Counted from the stretch's first letter, positions 20,690 through 42,600 are shown. The stretch is DNA of 64,000 nucleotides from Rachycentron canadum (GCA_038496675.1 CM076666.1:10492456-10556455), one strand, 5' to 3'. Notes: generated by a model not told the origin, from the letters alone. Made by a program: numbers and translations.

Positions 20690-23600
20690 GGTGAAATCCT
20701 TACTGTAATCTGGTTTCTATGTTCAAACCTACCCAAGACTATAAAAACAATTTGACCTTTATGTAACTTACTGGAAACAGAATAAAACAAGGAAGCACAC
20801 ACCAGGGCATCCCAATGTATTGTATGTGCATGTGTACAAAACACAAGCCAAATTCCAAACTTTACTTAACTGAGTGTGACGGTTTCAAGGAAACTGTGGA
20901 AGGGAGTTTTAATATTATACTTTACAAATTTTTTGATACAAATCACTGCCACTTGACCACAATGGTACGAATGGTACCAATCCATCTGTGAAACTAGACT
21001 TGAAAAACCTCCAAGCCCATGAAGGATCAACAAGAAAAGAAGCTTAAACGGTGCAAAATTCAATTTCTGATTTACATTTTCATTTGCCTGACATGGAATT
21101 TCGTGGCAAACAGCTATTCAGTAAAGACATAATTACATTTTCAGAGATTCAACACTTCAGCCAAGACAAGTACCATTCAAAGTAACAGAACATAACCTGA
21201 AAGATTTCATATCAGGCTGAATTACAAGGATTATTTTCTCCTCATTCAACATATGTACATTAGCTTTATGGCAATGTATAGCTGTAAAACTATAGATAAA
21301 AAACTGCAGAGTTGGCATCTTTACTTTGAATGTTACTAATCACAATGAAAATGTAGTGTATTTCTACATGCAAACCTATAGCCTACTGCGTAAGGTCCAA
21401 ATGTTTAGTAAATTCAGCACAGTATGAAGACAATAACTACAAAAGAGTGAAGAATATTATCTCACGCCACATGGTGCAGTGAATTAGTGAACTCTAATTT
21501 CCTAGATTAACCCTGGTCACATGAGATTACTGCTGTCATACTATATCATGTAATGACATCTAGAGACTTCTTCAAGTGTAGTTCAGTGCAACTACACATT
21601 TTCACTTAATTAACGTTACTTTGCATTTTTACACAAAATAGAATAATGAGCTGATCACTGCAGTCTCCCACCACACTGGCAGTAAACAGTCTCCTCAGTG
21701 AGGACACACACAGTGAAAGCCAATGAACACAGACAATCTATTTTTTTACAGTGCTATAATCCTGCTTGTGTGGACTGAAATAGATCATTGACAGGAATAG
21801 ACTTACAATGTACCTTCTTATAACTAGAATTTCTATTGCATATTTAGCCCTATATGCAATAGATTACTTTTGGTAAAATTTGCATGTAAATATGGAAGTG
21901 TATAAAAAGGCAGCTCTTCTATTTTCCAAGACTTTAAATAAGGTAAAACCAGTATGTATTTGCGCCAAGTAATTAAATGGTCCACAAAAATAGTTTGTGT
22001 TAAATAGAAGAATTATATGCAGAAAGTTCAATGCAGACAAAGTCATTCTGTGACACTATATCTGTCCATTTACTGTAAAGAAATGTGTGATTGATGACAA
22101 GCACTTCTTTTGATTCTATAAAACCATTTATCTGAATTCGCCTCTGATCTGATGATGCTTATAAGCCCAAAGATAGCTTCATCAATGGAGCCTTGGATCA
22201 TGACCATCAGCTAATTTTGATTGGCTGATTGGCTGATACTTAGGATAGACTGGGGGCAAGGCTAAGAGGATGATTACACCCTCTGTTGATCTTCATGACT
22301 ACTGTGTTTATATCTGTTTAAGTATTGTCACATTCAGGGACTGGGCCGCTGCCTAAAACCTTAAGCTTATATTGTACGTGCTACTCATAAAACATTCCTG
22401 GTATTTGCAGTTGTGAGCCCGTGTTTAGCAGGTGTGAAAGGAAGACTTTGATATTTTACTGTGTATTTCCACCAGGTCAGGTTCTTGGACAGAGCTTTCT
22501 GTATAGAGTCAATGGATTTTCCATAACCTCATTCCCATAACCTTTTTACCTTCACTCAGTGGCCCTACATTTTAAGGTATGAACAATGAACACAATGCTG
22601 AGGACCATCGATGCACTTTCATTCCTTGTTTACTGTGAACTCTTATAACGGCAAAAAAAAAAAAAATGCCTGTGAAATAACAAATATATAGCAGGAAAAT
22701 ATGCATGGATGTTAGTTATCATTTTTATTCTGTGCATACAAATAACCTCTGAAAAGCAAAACACTCAAATGAACCAGTGGACTGTGAGGATTGAACATGT
22801 GGATCTGCTGCCATCATGTGGGTCATATCAGCTTTGCAACTGATAAGAGGCCTAGCAAGTGCAGTGGTAGTATATAGTCCTTATTACCTCACAACCATCT
22901 GTAATCACTAAGTCCATGTTGTCTCACTGGCTCAAGTATCTTGTTACTAAAAAGTCAAAGCAAATGTCAACATTTTTAAATCAATAGTTAAATAAATCCT
23001 CATGTCCATATGTGCAATGAAATATCTCATGAAACTGGTCCCTAAAAGATCCTCTCCTAATGCAAATCAATGGGAGGCAAAATAAAAATGTGGAAAAATA
23101 AAGATCAACCAAAGATAATATGACTGTTCAACATGTATTAGTTTAATCTTGGATTCTTTCAAACTCCAACTTTTTTAAACAATAAAGTCAAATTAGTGAT
23201 TAGTCACTGGGCCCTCCCTCCCTTGCTCATTCTGTCTCACTCTCTCTCTTTGGACCTGCCGTAATCTATTATAGTGGAAGCAGATTATCTATTTGACCTT
23301 TTGTTTAAGATATTTATGCAACCCTATTATAGACAGGTCCTCCTCACTCTGAAAGAAAGGTTCTTAGTGCATTTGTTGGTACAATCTCATTATTGTCAAA
23401 TTAGCATCTAGTTCCTAGTTGGTTTTACTCCCTCAGCCTTGTCAGAACATCACTAGTGGTCAGCCTCTTGTCTCCAAAATACACTGATACCAGTTACTGC
23501 TGTGGAAACTCAGAAAGGCAGTGAGAGTTGGGGTGCTGAGATAATCAGCTAGTGTCCTAACTAAATAGGGCTTATGCCAGAGGAGGCCTTGTTTAATAAG

Positions 23601-24480
23601 GACTTAAAGAGCTTGTACAGGTAGGCCTACATGTGTGAGAGAGACTGTATTCTGTAGATGATACATACAAGATGAAAAATATAGGAAATAAACAGATACA
23701 ACAAGCAAGAAACATGCATTGATGTGTGTCCTGTATGTGCTGTGTTTATTCTTTTCTCTACATTCAGAGGAAAGATCAGAATGAACCTAGAATATACATT
23801 TGGTATGACTGAATCAAATCATCAGACTAGAACAAATCTTAATTCGTAGCTAAAAGGAAAAGCATGTGTGGCTACAGAGATTCATTTTAACTCATGCAAC
23901 TTTTGTGTGACATGTTGTGTTCTTATAATATGCCCATACATATATTCAATTTCTAGTGCAAATAGCAATGTGATCCCTCCAACATCACTTTCATGGTGCA
24001 GTATCAGTACTGAAGCTCACAGGGGGCTGGATCATTTGGCCTGATATCCATTACCAGATGATCAGCTGACAAGTTTAGCATAGGCAGATCCCTGCTAACC
24101 TTCAGCACTATCTGCTGATGACACAAGGATTGTTTGGATTCACCCCCTCTGTCTCCTCCGGGCTCTCCCTCACTCAGCGCGCTCATCCCACCAACAAGGG
24201 GATTTAAAAAATTTTTTTTTTAACCTGCATTTGAATGTGCCCACTTCTGTTTCCCTCCTTCCTGTGTAATACTTGGGTAAGATTCTCTTTTCTATCTTTA
24301 ATAGATAAAGTGGATAAACCAGTAGCTGTGTGCATTGCTTTGCTTATTCATTCTTTTATATTTTTTTACTCTGAGAAAGTTGGAGGTAGCTCGTTTAGAG
24401 CAAGGTTGGACCAAGTGGGAGCTCCGTCACTGAGCTGAAGAGGGTGAAGACAGGGACATTTAGAAGAAGAGGAGGACGAA
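20690..24480. other. Region between the divergent purpurin and pde6b genes
   Basis: About 3.9 kb separates the two start regions. I see no gene here. It is AT-rich with scattered short motifs, and it is where promoters and any shared retinal enhancer should lie. No transposon was recognised. Confidence 0.6.
24113..24141 (+). promoter_or_regulatory. NRL- and CRX-like motifs upstream of pde6b
   Basis: TGCTGATGA at 24113-24121 resembles half of the NRL/Maf response element of rod promoters. GGATTG and GGATTC follow within 25 bases and resemble CRX sites. They lie about 350 bases before the ATG. No TATA box is obvious. This is inference from motif likeness only. Confidence 0.25.
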
Positions 24481-24486
24481 TCAACC

Positions 24487-33066
<8,580 letters not shown>

Positions 33067-34930
33067 AGGTTCAAAAAGCTGTGCATTTGATGGAAACGCA
33101 CCTGAAGAGCTCATCACAGACTGACTTCAGAATTACCTTCAGAATCACAGCCACTCAGTCTCACCGCCAAGGAAAAAAAAGTGTCAGGAAGACGGATACA
33201 CAAGTGAATGCAAAGCCCCAATAGTACTTCCTCAGGGAAACTGGCTCCAATCAGAAAACCTGAACAAGGAGAGAATCGTTCAGAAAGAGCAGCATTTTAT
33301 TTTGAAGGGACACTAACCAGGTGAGCCAAAACATGAATTCAGAACCAGAACATCTGGGGAAAAAACATCACTGAGGAAGAACAGAAACATGACTATTGCC
33401 TCTACTTTAGATGGCATTTAAGGCAAAAGTATCCTTCCTTGTCCTAAAATGATTTATTTAAATATGAATTAAGAGTCAAGGTCATTCTTAAATCTCAGGT
33501 TTTCACTTATCCTTACACAGTATCCATTCCCTGACATTTTGAGCATTAAGTACAGATTATGTATTATATATTATGTTCTATACAAGTAATTCTTTACTGC
33601 AACATCCAACTCACTGTAGATTGTACATAAGGTTTAAACTGCCGTTTTCAAACATACTGTATATTGTACATTTATCTCATATTCATCTTAGGGGTTAAAG
33701 ATTGTAAATTCAGACAATGGGTAGACTGAACTACTGTACATATATTCCAGTATTACAAAATAATACTTTCATGTTCACTTCTTCCAGTCAATCAACATTT
33801 ACAAATGAGAGTCTGTTTACCTTGACTGCAGAGAGCCAAAGGTAGATGACAAGCTCAGGGCTGCTCCAGGAAGACACATAGGAATATTCAGGCAATGGCA
33901 TAGACACAAGCTGTAGTAGTTGCTTACTCATGATGCCTTTTCACTGTACATACATCTGAGAGAGTAGCTGAGATTGTTATTGTATTTTATGGATATCCAG
34001 TTACAAATGTCTTAATAAAATAGAGCACATTGAAACCCAGTTACTGCTCTGGAAATTAGTTGGTTGCAGGTAAGATTAATTTTTATTATGAAATGAATAA
34101 TTTGAACTAATTTAAATTTTTTTGAAGCATAAAGCAGTAGCAGGAGCAACTATCGATTCTCCTACTGCTACAAGTTATCACCTGATGGAAAATTCATTGT
34201 CTGAATTCACCAACCTTTTCCATACAGGTCCAGGGTTCAGTCATAATGCACCACTCTGAGGCTAGTGTCTTCATATTATTATATGTATACAATAATATAT
34301 ATAACAACTATGTATTTTTATGTGAGAGTGGAAAAACAAAAACAAAAAAATATGAAAGAAATACAAACTCTACATAAAAAGTAACAGGTCTAGCACCTAG
34401 GACTGTGAGGCATTGGTGCTACCATAAGCCCGTGATGTATCTGGGATAACCATCTCTACACAGACAAACCAAGGCTCCAGGGGAACAGAGCTGTTAGAGA
34501 CAGCACAGTGGGGGAAACCTATGTTCTTGTAAAAACTTGTATATATATTCCACCCCTCCCTGTAAATATAAAAAAATATTTTTCTAGTTGAAATATAGCT
34601 GCTTATTTTTTAATTAGGACATTAGCAATATTTTCAGGCACTGACAACTAAGTCATCAAGTAATTTTATTAAATGATGGTTTTATCATGCTTTCCTCATT
34701 TGACTGATGTAATGAAATATTCCACATATGGAAAAAAAAGCACAGGTGTATCAGTCATGACCAACTTCTATTAGGCAATATATGTATCTAAATATGCTGC
34801 AGACAAACCCTTAAAATTTTTAGGTAGACTTTATATACCCTATGGTCAGTATTTGAAAGCTTGCCTCTTCATGTGCGCCATGTGTACAATAATGACCACT
34901 CAAATAAAGCAAATGTATTTTTACCAGGCA
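33067..34930 (+). other. pde6b 3' UTR with Pumilio-like motifs
   Basis: Non-coding DNA follows the stop. AATAAA occurs at 34014-34019 and 34903-34908, allowing a 3' UTR of about 0.95 or 1.85 kb. Four copies of the Pumilio consensus TGTANATA lie at 33622-33629, 33735-33742, 33945-33952 and 34538-34545. The first three precede the proximal signal and the fourth only the distal one. Motifs and signals are visible; transcript ends and binding are inferred. Confidence 0.5.
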
Positions 34931-35570
34931 TCTGAGTGAATTAATTAATTGTTGTTAATTTGGCAAATCCACTGTTGACTGTGGAAATTGCTGCTAATAA
35001 AACACACACCAGATTAAAATTTTGTCTGAGTCATATGTAGCAATATGAAATGTGACAAACTCCTGTCAGCAGTCTCTCAGCCACCACAAACATAATGCTA
35101 TAGCATGCACTATATAATGCTATAATGCAGTGCGGAGTTCATAATGAAGGTTACAATATTACACAACACAAAAGAGTATTGAGGGAACACTTCTGTCCAC
35201 ACTGCAATTTCTTCTACTGGTCCCTGACCCCAATCCTGGGATTGCTGCTAAACTAGGCCAGGATTACAACCATGCTCTTGCCCCGGGCTCATCTCCTACT
35301 GAAGGACAGGTGCGTGCAGACACACAGACTGACACATACCTACTCTAGTCACAAAATGCGTGCGCTAAAATGTGTTACAGCTTTCTTTGAACTGCAAGCA
35401 ACTACCAAACTAAATCTGAAAAATGACTTCTAGTTTTGAAAAAAGACTTAACTAGATAATATCAACTGCTTTGATTGATTGATTTTTTTTTTTGTTTTAA
35501 TATAAAGTTAACCCCATCACCACAAAAACTACAAGGAACACAAGAAAACGTATTACATGAAAAATAATTG
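34931..35570. other. Gap between the convergent pde6b and atp5me genes
   Basis: About 640 bp between the inferred 3' ends of the two genes. It holds a T10 run near 35484 and no recognisable gene or repeat. Confidence 0.5.
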
Positions 35571-35611
35571 TTGTTTTATTGACTTTGAAACATGACACAG
35601 GTGCAGATAGC

Positions 35612-37890
35612 TCATTTGAGGATGGTGTCTGAATTTGCTGCAGAAAGAAAAGAACAAGATATGAAATATGTAAATAATCAAGTAATAAAACTTTATTTAT
35701 GCACATAGTGTGTTGAAATGTGTGATGTCGCTGTCTCAACAGTAAGGGTCATCTTTGTGTGACAGACGGGTTAAGAGGCAGGAAGTGAGTGGGTGTCTTT
35801 GATACCTTCAGACAGTTGTTTGTAGATGCGTTCCTGCTCCTCTCTGGCCTTCTTCTCTGCCTCTTCAACCCTCCTCTCCTCCTCAGCGATAGGCTTTAGG
35901 TAGTCTAAACAAGAACACCACCACAGTGTTTACGTCAAATTGATGAATTCTTTTTTTCAACGTGTCATCTAAATTTAGCTTGATGCAGTGTGCACAATAT
36001 CCTATAGTTATAAGAAAATAGATTTCCAATATACTTAAAGATTAATATATACTTTATAGATCAGGCCTATATTTACCACTGGATGCAAAAAAGCTATATA
36101 TCAACATCACTCAATTAAATATACTATATTCTATGAAGATTAGAAAAAGTTCAAATTATTATGAAATGATCTCCTGACTAATAAGAATCCCAAGTCCTTC
36201 TTTTCATTTATTTACTTTATATTGTTACATTTACATTGTTTGTTAATAAGGACTGTTTAATGGCATGCAATTTATTTATTTGGAAAACAACTTTTATTTT
36301 AAAGACGGGCTGGCAGCAGAGGTTTATTCAAAAATTTTGTCTGCACAATATAAGAACAATATAACCAACTATTAGAGCATGCAAATAAAGTTCACAATAT
36401 GGATAAATACTCAGTAATAGTCTTAGATCTCCTAACAATCTGATTCTGAGGTTTTCAGGGTTCCAGTGTGTGGCCTAAGAACCCCTTTATTTCACACACA
36501 GGTTTTAGATTCATGGTGAGTTTGCTTTAGGAAGTAGTCTTAGGAATCAATTTTAATTGTAGTCTTCTTCGTATCAAACACTGAACACCTAAAGGTTTGA
36601 AAGGTGGCTCCCTCCCATAGACCGAAGCCAATGTCGAAGAGCCTTAAACCTGCATTCTATCTAATGACCATCAGCAAAAAGAGAAAGATGTGTTTGTATA
36701 GAAGTTTTAGTGAAAATTACCCTACTACTCACTGTATTCATTACCTCAGTAAACATTTTCCTAATGAGTTTGTGGTCTCAACTGCTAGTTTTAAGTCTTC
36801 AATACAACATGATGTTTATTTTTAAATTATGGTCCAATTCAGAGGAAAACAGACCATAAAGCAGGGTATGCATTCAGACGTGGCTACCTTGTGATTGACA
36901 GACTTAGCTTATATAGCTTAAAATGAAAAGACGAAAAAGAAGGTCTCACTGTTGCAGGTATTGCTCTGTAACTTAGGCCTGTAGGTCTTTTTCACAGGCA
37001 GAGGAGTGTATTAATATTAATGAGTAACAGTGAGCCAATAAGCACACTTTTTGTTATAGTTTTATAATTTACATCTGTATTTTTTTTTCCCCTGTTACTA
37101 CAAAATGTCTTATATCTTATGTTAGTACCTTATGTCCTTGAAGTTGGGACATAAACACACACTGACAACTTACCAAACCTCTGTTTGCCATAGAAGATGC
37201 CAAACAGCAGCGCAGACCACCTGGCCGTCTGAAATCAAATGATTCACATCTGTTAAGCAGGAAAAATAACCAGGGCTAACCAGCTGGCTGTTTGAGTTGG
37301 GACATGTCATGCCAGTTAAAAAAAAAAAAAAAAAAAAAGCTGCCAGGAGCTATTAAAATTTTCACTGAAATACTCAGCTGTTGTAACAAGCCATTTTTCA
37401 ACACTACTAACGACATCTCTGATGTTTCTACAAGTAACTGGACACTGACCACGATCTGCAGAAGCAGCTCACAGCGACTGGGGCGAAGTTCGGCTTCACT
37501 CTGACCTTTCTGCTGAAGTGGTCTAGCGCTGGTTAACTATACCTTGACCTAAACGACACACTGGGCTGATTATAGCACGATGACAACTAATAGTAGTCAC
37601 GAATTTTGCATCACACAGATGTGGAAGATGCCGGTTTTCCAGCTGTTTTTAAGGAGTGCGGTTCACCTACGGAGCCTTTCAATGTCACTGCTAGCAAACA
37701 GTAGCTATCATGCTAACACAACAAGTAACGCTAATGCTACTTAGACGACAGCTGCACACCGTGAGATGAAAGCTAAGAGTTTTACTTTTCGTTTCCTCTA
37801 AACTTACAAAGTCACATTTACAAAAACCTTTAGTTAAATACGAGGTTTTATTACCTTGATGAGCGGCGACACTGCGACTGGAGGAACCAT
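35612..37890 (-). CDS. atp5me: ATP synthase membrane subunit e
   Basis: Small subunit of the mitochondrial F1Fo ATP synthase, placed in the inner membrane, where with subunit g it supports dimer formation and crista shape. Exons, right to left: 37890-37855, 37228-37174, 35904-35806, 35637-35612. They total 71 residues (human 69). The start MVPPVAVSPLIK and the segment DYLKPIAEEERR are diagnostic, the SALLFGIFYG stretch is the membrane segment with a glycine motif, and the end SDTILK matches the family's DDSILK. The basic and acidic helix after residue 30 is typical. Exon 3 has an open frame past its donor, giving a different tail if the last intron is retained. AATAAA on the minus strand lies at 35580-35575. 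The gene converges on pde6b, as in human from memory. Confidence 0.93.
36618..36907 (-). repeat. Interspersed repeat, copy 2 of 2
   Basis: Reverse-oriented relative of the repeat at 4552-4850. Read on the minus strand it runs from gtctgtcaatcac through gcataccctgctttatggtc, ttgagaccacaaactcatta and gagtagtagg to the caggtttaaggc end. It lies in the second intron of atp5me and has no coding capacity. Confidence 0.6.
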
Positions 37891-37907
37891 TGTGACACGA
37901 GAAAGTG

Positions 37908-37930
37908 ACTTCCGGGGTAGACCGGAAATA
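37908..37930 (-). promoter_or_regulatory. Paired ETS/GABP-like motifs at the atp5me start
   Basis: CCGGAAGT on the minus strand at 37915-37908 lies 18 bases upstream of the ATG, and ACCGGAAAT on the plus strand begins at 37921. Closely spaced GGAA motifs bound by GABP (NRF-2) are typical of nuclear genes for oxidative phosphorylation. No TATA box is seen, which fits such promoters. The function is inferred. Confidence 0.45.
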
Positions 37931-38415
37931 TATTTAATCTTTTATTTCTAGACAAAAACTAAAACTAAACTGTGCTTTTACGCAAAATAAATTAAATTAA
38001 GAATAAAATTCCTTTCGTATTTCATTTTTACTGCAAGCAATGGACTGGGGAAACAGGAAAAGAATTTACCGACTTTACAAGGATTTGATGTATTAAATTT
38101 CTAACAAATATATGGAAGCAAATCTGTCACAAATATTGAATTTGTGAAGCCTTCATTTTTAGCACTATTTTTTTTTCATTTGAATTTTGTTTTATTGTGA
38201 ATTCAACCAAGAACTAATTTCATTGCTATTTTTCAATGTTCACAAAGTGACAATGAAAAATGAAACTTAAAAAAATCTAATCAGATATATACAATGTGTT
38301 TAAATTTATCTGGTCACATTCAGATGATTCAGATCCCAAAATCCGAATTTAAAAAAAAAAAGGTCAACATAACATCCGCGATAATCAATCAAGTCTGTCT
38401 CGAACCAACATTCAG

Positions 38416-38578
38416 CCAATCAAGTTACGTTTTATTGGTCATGTGACGCTTGAACCGCGAAGGCTTCCAGCTACGAACATTAACGAAGACACCAATTAAG
38501 ATATTAACGAAGAGAGAGAGGAGGGCAGTGGTGGAGCGACTTATGTAGCTTGACAGTAGACGTCCACTGTAATTGGGG
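38416..38578 (+). promoter_or_regulatory. Possible CCAAT/E-box promoter without an assigned gene
   Basis: CCAAT at 38416-38420, an inverted CCAAT (ATTGG) at 38434-38438 and an E-box in TCATGTGAC (38439-38447) form a compact block. It is followed by more G-rich sequence and a possible donor (GGG, then GTATGT at 38578). It lies about 530 bp upstream of the atp5me start, pointing away from it. No coding exon was found downstream on this strand, so it may drive a non-coding transcript or be a distal part of the atp5me promoter. Confidence 0.25.
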
Positions 38579-38915
38579 TATGTGCGATGATTTTGAAATG
38601 ACGAGAATAATTTTTTTATCCTGATACGGATTCAGACTTAAAATAGCCGTGGTTGTAAAAATGAGACCTAAATCGAGACCACTTACTGAAACCTCCGCTC
38701 ACAGGTGTGCTTGTCTTGTAGTTCCTAATGGCCGCCACTAGATGTTACTGATTCTCTTGTACAAACCTGCAGAGGCCAGGCATCATGAGGAGAGGTGACT
38801 TGCTCTTTAGTTGCTTGGAAAAAGCCTGTTCAAATGGTTCTCATTTAGCCATGCACCTACAAACATGTCACTCAAGTTTACAGGCATCATCCAACACTTT
38901 ATTGCACATGGTAGT

Positions 38916-38984
<69 letters not shown>
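38916..38984. repeat. GATA tetranucleotide microsatellite
   Basis: About 17 perfect GATA units just beyond the inferred 3' end of fyb1. Confidence 0.97.
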
Positions 38985-38985
<1 letters not shown>

Positions 38986-39007
38986 AAAAACGTGTGTATG
39001 TCATAAC

Positions 39008-39013
39008 TTTATT
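39008..39013 (-). terminator. Candidate fyb1 polyadenylation signal
   Basis: TTTATT on the plus strand gives AATAAA for the minus-strand gene, about 630 bases after the stop codon. A second one lies at 38898-38903, on the far side of the GATA repeat. Confidence 0.4.
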
Positions 39014-39640
39014 TACAGTACGTCAAAATCACTTTGGCACTAAAACAGTTGTTAAGTCTACATGTTGAAACGTGAGACAAAGAATCCAGACTTATGATCA
39101 GTATCATATCATGGACAGAAATCAATAACTTTCATTAAAACATGTAACTGTTCTTTTTATATATATAATGTAAACCAAAGTAGAAGCATACGTTTAAAGT
39201 CAGAGCTCTGGAGTTTCTAAAGGCAGTGTAAGAGAAGGGAAAAATTCAATAATGTGAAAACAGAAATATACAAATACTGTTGATCCAAATGTTTCCCATT
39301 TTGCCAAGATGTTGCATAACATAACCACTATTACATTACATAGCTTTTCTATATATATATATATATATATAGAAAAAAAGGAAAAAAAGGATCACACTGT
39401 TCAACCCACACATTGTTCAAATGACTTTAAAGCCAACCTGGTCCTACATCTCTAAATTGCTTTTCACATGTCTAATTTATAATTCAGCAATTATATCACA
39501 TAATAAATAACGATGTAAAAATGAAACGGCAATTCAGTCAGATTACCAGGCTAACTCAAAGCAATAACATATTTATTATAACATAATAAATAACATGAAC
39601 AATATCCATTTGGAACAATAAACCCACTGCAGAATCCTTT

Positions 39641-42600
39641 TCAATCGTTGTCATAGATGCAATCTGGAAAAAGAAGTAATAATATGAAATAATAATAAAT
39701 ATATATATTTTATTATGTACCAATTTATTAATAAAAATAAAAGTATATATTTTATTGTGTACCAATTTATTAATAAAATAATGAAAATAAATACCATCTC
39801 CAATGTCATCGTAGATATCACCATCACTGTAAACAAAAACACAATGATCAGTATAGACAGCATGTTGTTAAATCTCTCACTATATGTAAATGAATATATG
39901 TGTTACTTACTCCATAGCAATGTGGCTAGTTGAAACATAACCAACTGTTATAGATAAACACAGGAATTTAGATGAGGATGATCCAGTTATTTGGTGCAAA
40001 GTCTTCTTTATGTATGATATGATTAATCATCTCGGTGATATCAAACAGATACTCACACTTGCCCTCCTCATTCCGACAGATCAATTTGTTGTCCACGGCT
40101 TTAACAATGACGTCAAGTTTCTCGCCCGCTTTGACTGGCAGCTCTTTTCCAGTCCACTTCTTATTAGTAAGTGTTTGGACAATGTTCACCTGGTACAACA
40201 CCTGTACCTCTCCATCATACTGAAAGAGAGTGAACATAATAGTCTCAATTTTAATTTTTTATTTTACACTCTTGATAGTGTGTTAAGTTCAAGTCTAAAC
40301 ATCATTTCATGGGCTTCAGTTTTTATTTTGTCAAAATCAATCATGTAACAAAATCTATTTAAAACTATTATTATTATTATTATTATAGTTATTATTTTGT
40401 GGGTCACAGCACTGCTAAATGTATTGATAAATTGATGATCCTGGCAACAGTAAAATGTCTAGAATGATAAGTATGTTTAAAAGCATATTAGAAAGATATA
40501 CTTTAAACTTTTTCCTGAACTCCTTCTCCTCCTTCTCAAACTTTTTCTGTTTCTTTGGGTCCATCTCTTCAGTCTTGCTTTTTCCTTTCAGGATTGGAAA
40601 ACTGGACAGAAACATAATAAGTTAGAGGACAAAACCAAAACAGTAAAATATATTAATGGTTAACATCGTGACTCTAAATGGAGGGTCTCTGCTGTAAGGC
40701 TATTAAGTCTGAGATGAATATAATTGCACCTGTTGATGGGTGGAGATGTAGGCAAATTTTGAGAGTCAACATCATCATATATCTCCTCATCAATCACTGC
40801 TCCTCGTTGATCTGTGGTAATGTGGAAAAAAATCTGTGAGGTAAAATTTCATTAAATGCACCCAACATTATCATCCATTCAGAGGGGACACATTGTAATC
40901 ATGGATTTTCAGTTGTAAAGTATATGAAAAGGAGGTTGGGAACAATCCAAATTTTGGCTTGTGTAACTTAAAACTTGATCTAAAAATGTATGGTCAGACT
41001 CATTGTAAGGCGAGAGGCCAAAAGAATAGGAAAAGTGAGAAACAATTGTCTTTACAAAAATGTCTTTCATTAGATATGAAATATCATTAAATCTATATAT
41101 ATATATAGATTTAATGATAACAACATATCATATCATATATATATAAAATGTTCTGAATGTATAAATATATTCAGATCCTAGCAATTATCACAGCAATTAT
41201 CACGGTGAGTCATACCTGAATTCCCCTCTGCGGTAAACTGGCTGGGTGGAGGCACGCTGGCACAACAGAGGGAAAAATATTGAAACGTTACATAATTTAG
41301 ATCATTACAATATCAAATATTAAAGTAGTTAGTAGGATTAAAATTAAGTGTTTTTTTTGTTTTTTGTTTTTTTTTTGCACTGTTAGCAGATAATGCCTTG
41401 ATTTATTGATTATGTCAACACATCAAGATTACTAAAGAAGATTAGTAAAATCACAGGTAATCAGCTATTCATGCAATAGTCAATTTGTAAATGAAAGTCT
41501 TTCAGTGTTATTCAGTTATAGGTGAAGTTGTTGATCAGTTGCTGATCTGGGGAGAAAATAAAAATTCAAAGGCAGCTTCATCCCAAAGGAACTGTTCACT
41601 TATTAGAAAGGGGGAGAGAGATTAGGGGTTAATAACAGTGGACAGTAGATTTGTGATCAGTCTTACTACTGAGTGTATTTTACACTTTAGTGCTGGCAGG
41701 GCGTCTGTTCCGGTCAAACATCCGCAGGAAGCTAAGGGGCTTCATAAGAGGAGACTTGTTGTCCATGGGACTAGAGAGTCAACCAAGCATGAAAAAACAT
41801 GCATTTTTTTTTCTGTCACTTTGAATCTCTCCTTTTTACTCCTTTCCATTTAGCATCAGGATTCAGGGTTTCGTTTATAACAGAGTTTAAGCAGATTCTA
41901 CAGCTATAAATTGTAAATCAATCGATCAATAGATCAATTCCCACCTGACTTCCAGGTTTGGATCAATAACATCATCATATATTTCTCCTCTTTCTTCTGG
42001 TAGCGGGGGTAGAACAACTACAAGAAAAAAACAAATTTAGAATTTATTTATAACATTTTAATTGGTGACATCTCAGTAGAACAAACTTACAATAATTGGG
42101 TAGGAAGCTTGTTACTGACTATCATGGAATAAACAATATCATTGTAAGATTATAAGCATACCTCCCGGTCCTTTGATCCCACTGTGGAGAGAGAAGAATT
42201 GATAGTGTAAATATTAAAGACAAGATAATTTAGTGGACCTCCATTTCCCTCCAACTTTATTTAGAGAAGTGCTACATGAGGTGACCAACCCATTCAGTTC
42301 AATATTTGAATCATTACAAGAAACAACATTCAAATGGGCTGAAAAATGTAATACTGGTCCAGAAGCGCATTGCTGGAAAATCCACCTTGTTTGAAATATG
42401 TTTGAAATGAGATGAAATGGGTGGTGTGACTCTCAAATTTAGTTACACGTTGAACAGAGACGTGTGATATGTGTGGTATCAAGGCCAATCCAAAAGAACT
42501 TTTGCCTTGTGATTACTCAAAGAAACTGCAACAATAAAGGTTTCTAAATATAATTATTTATTTATTATTTATACTATTATTTCATGACCTTGTGAGTTGC

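Noticed and set aside
35771..35806. TAA at 35771 as the normal end of atp5me
   Set aside because: A consensus acceptor and a conserved ending (SDTILK) lie at 35637-35612, so the open frame past the donor is intronic in the main form.
41638..41853. 71-codon open frame as a fyb1 exon
   Set aside because: It is on the wrong strand and has no domain likeness. The fyb1 frame joins 42017-41945 directly to 41256-41216.
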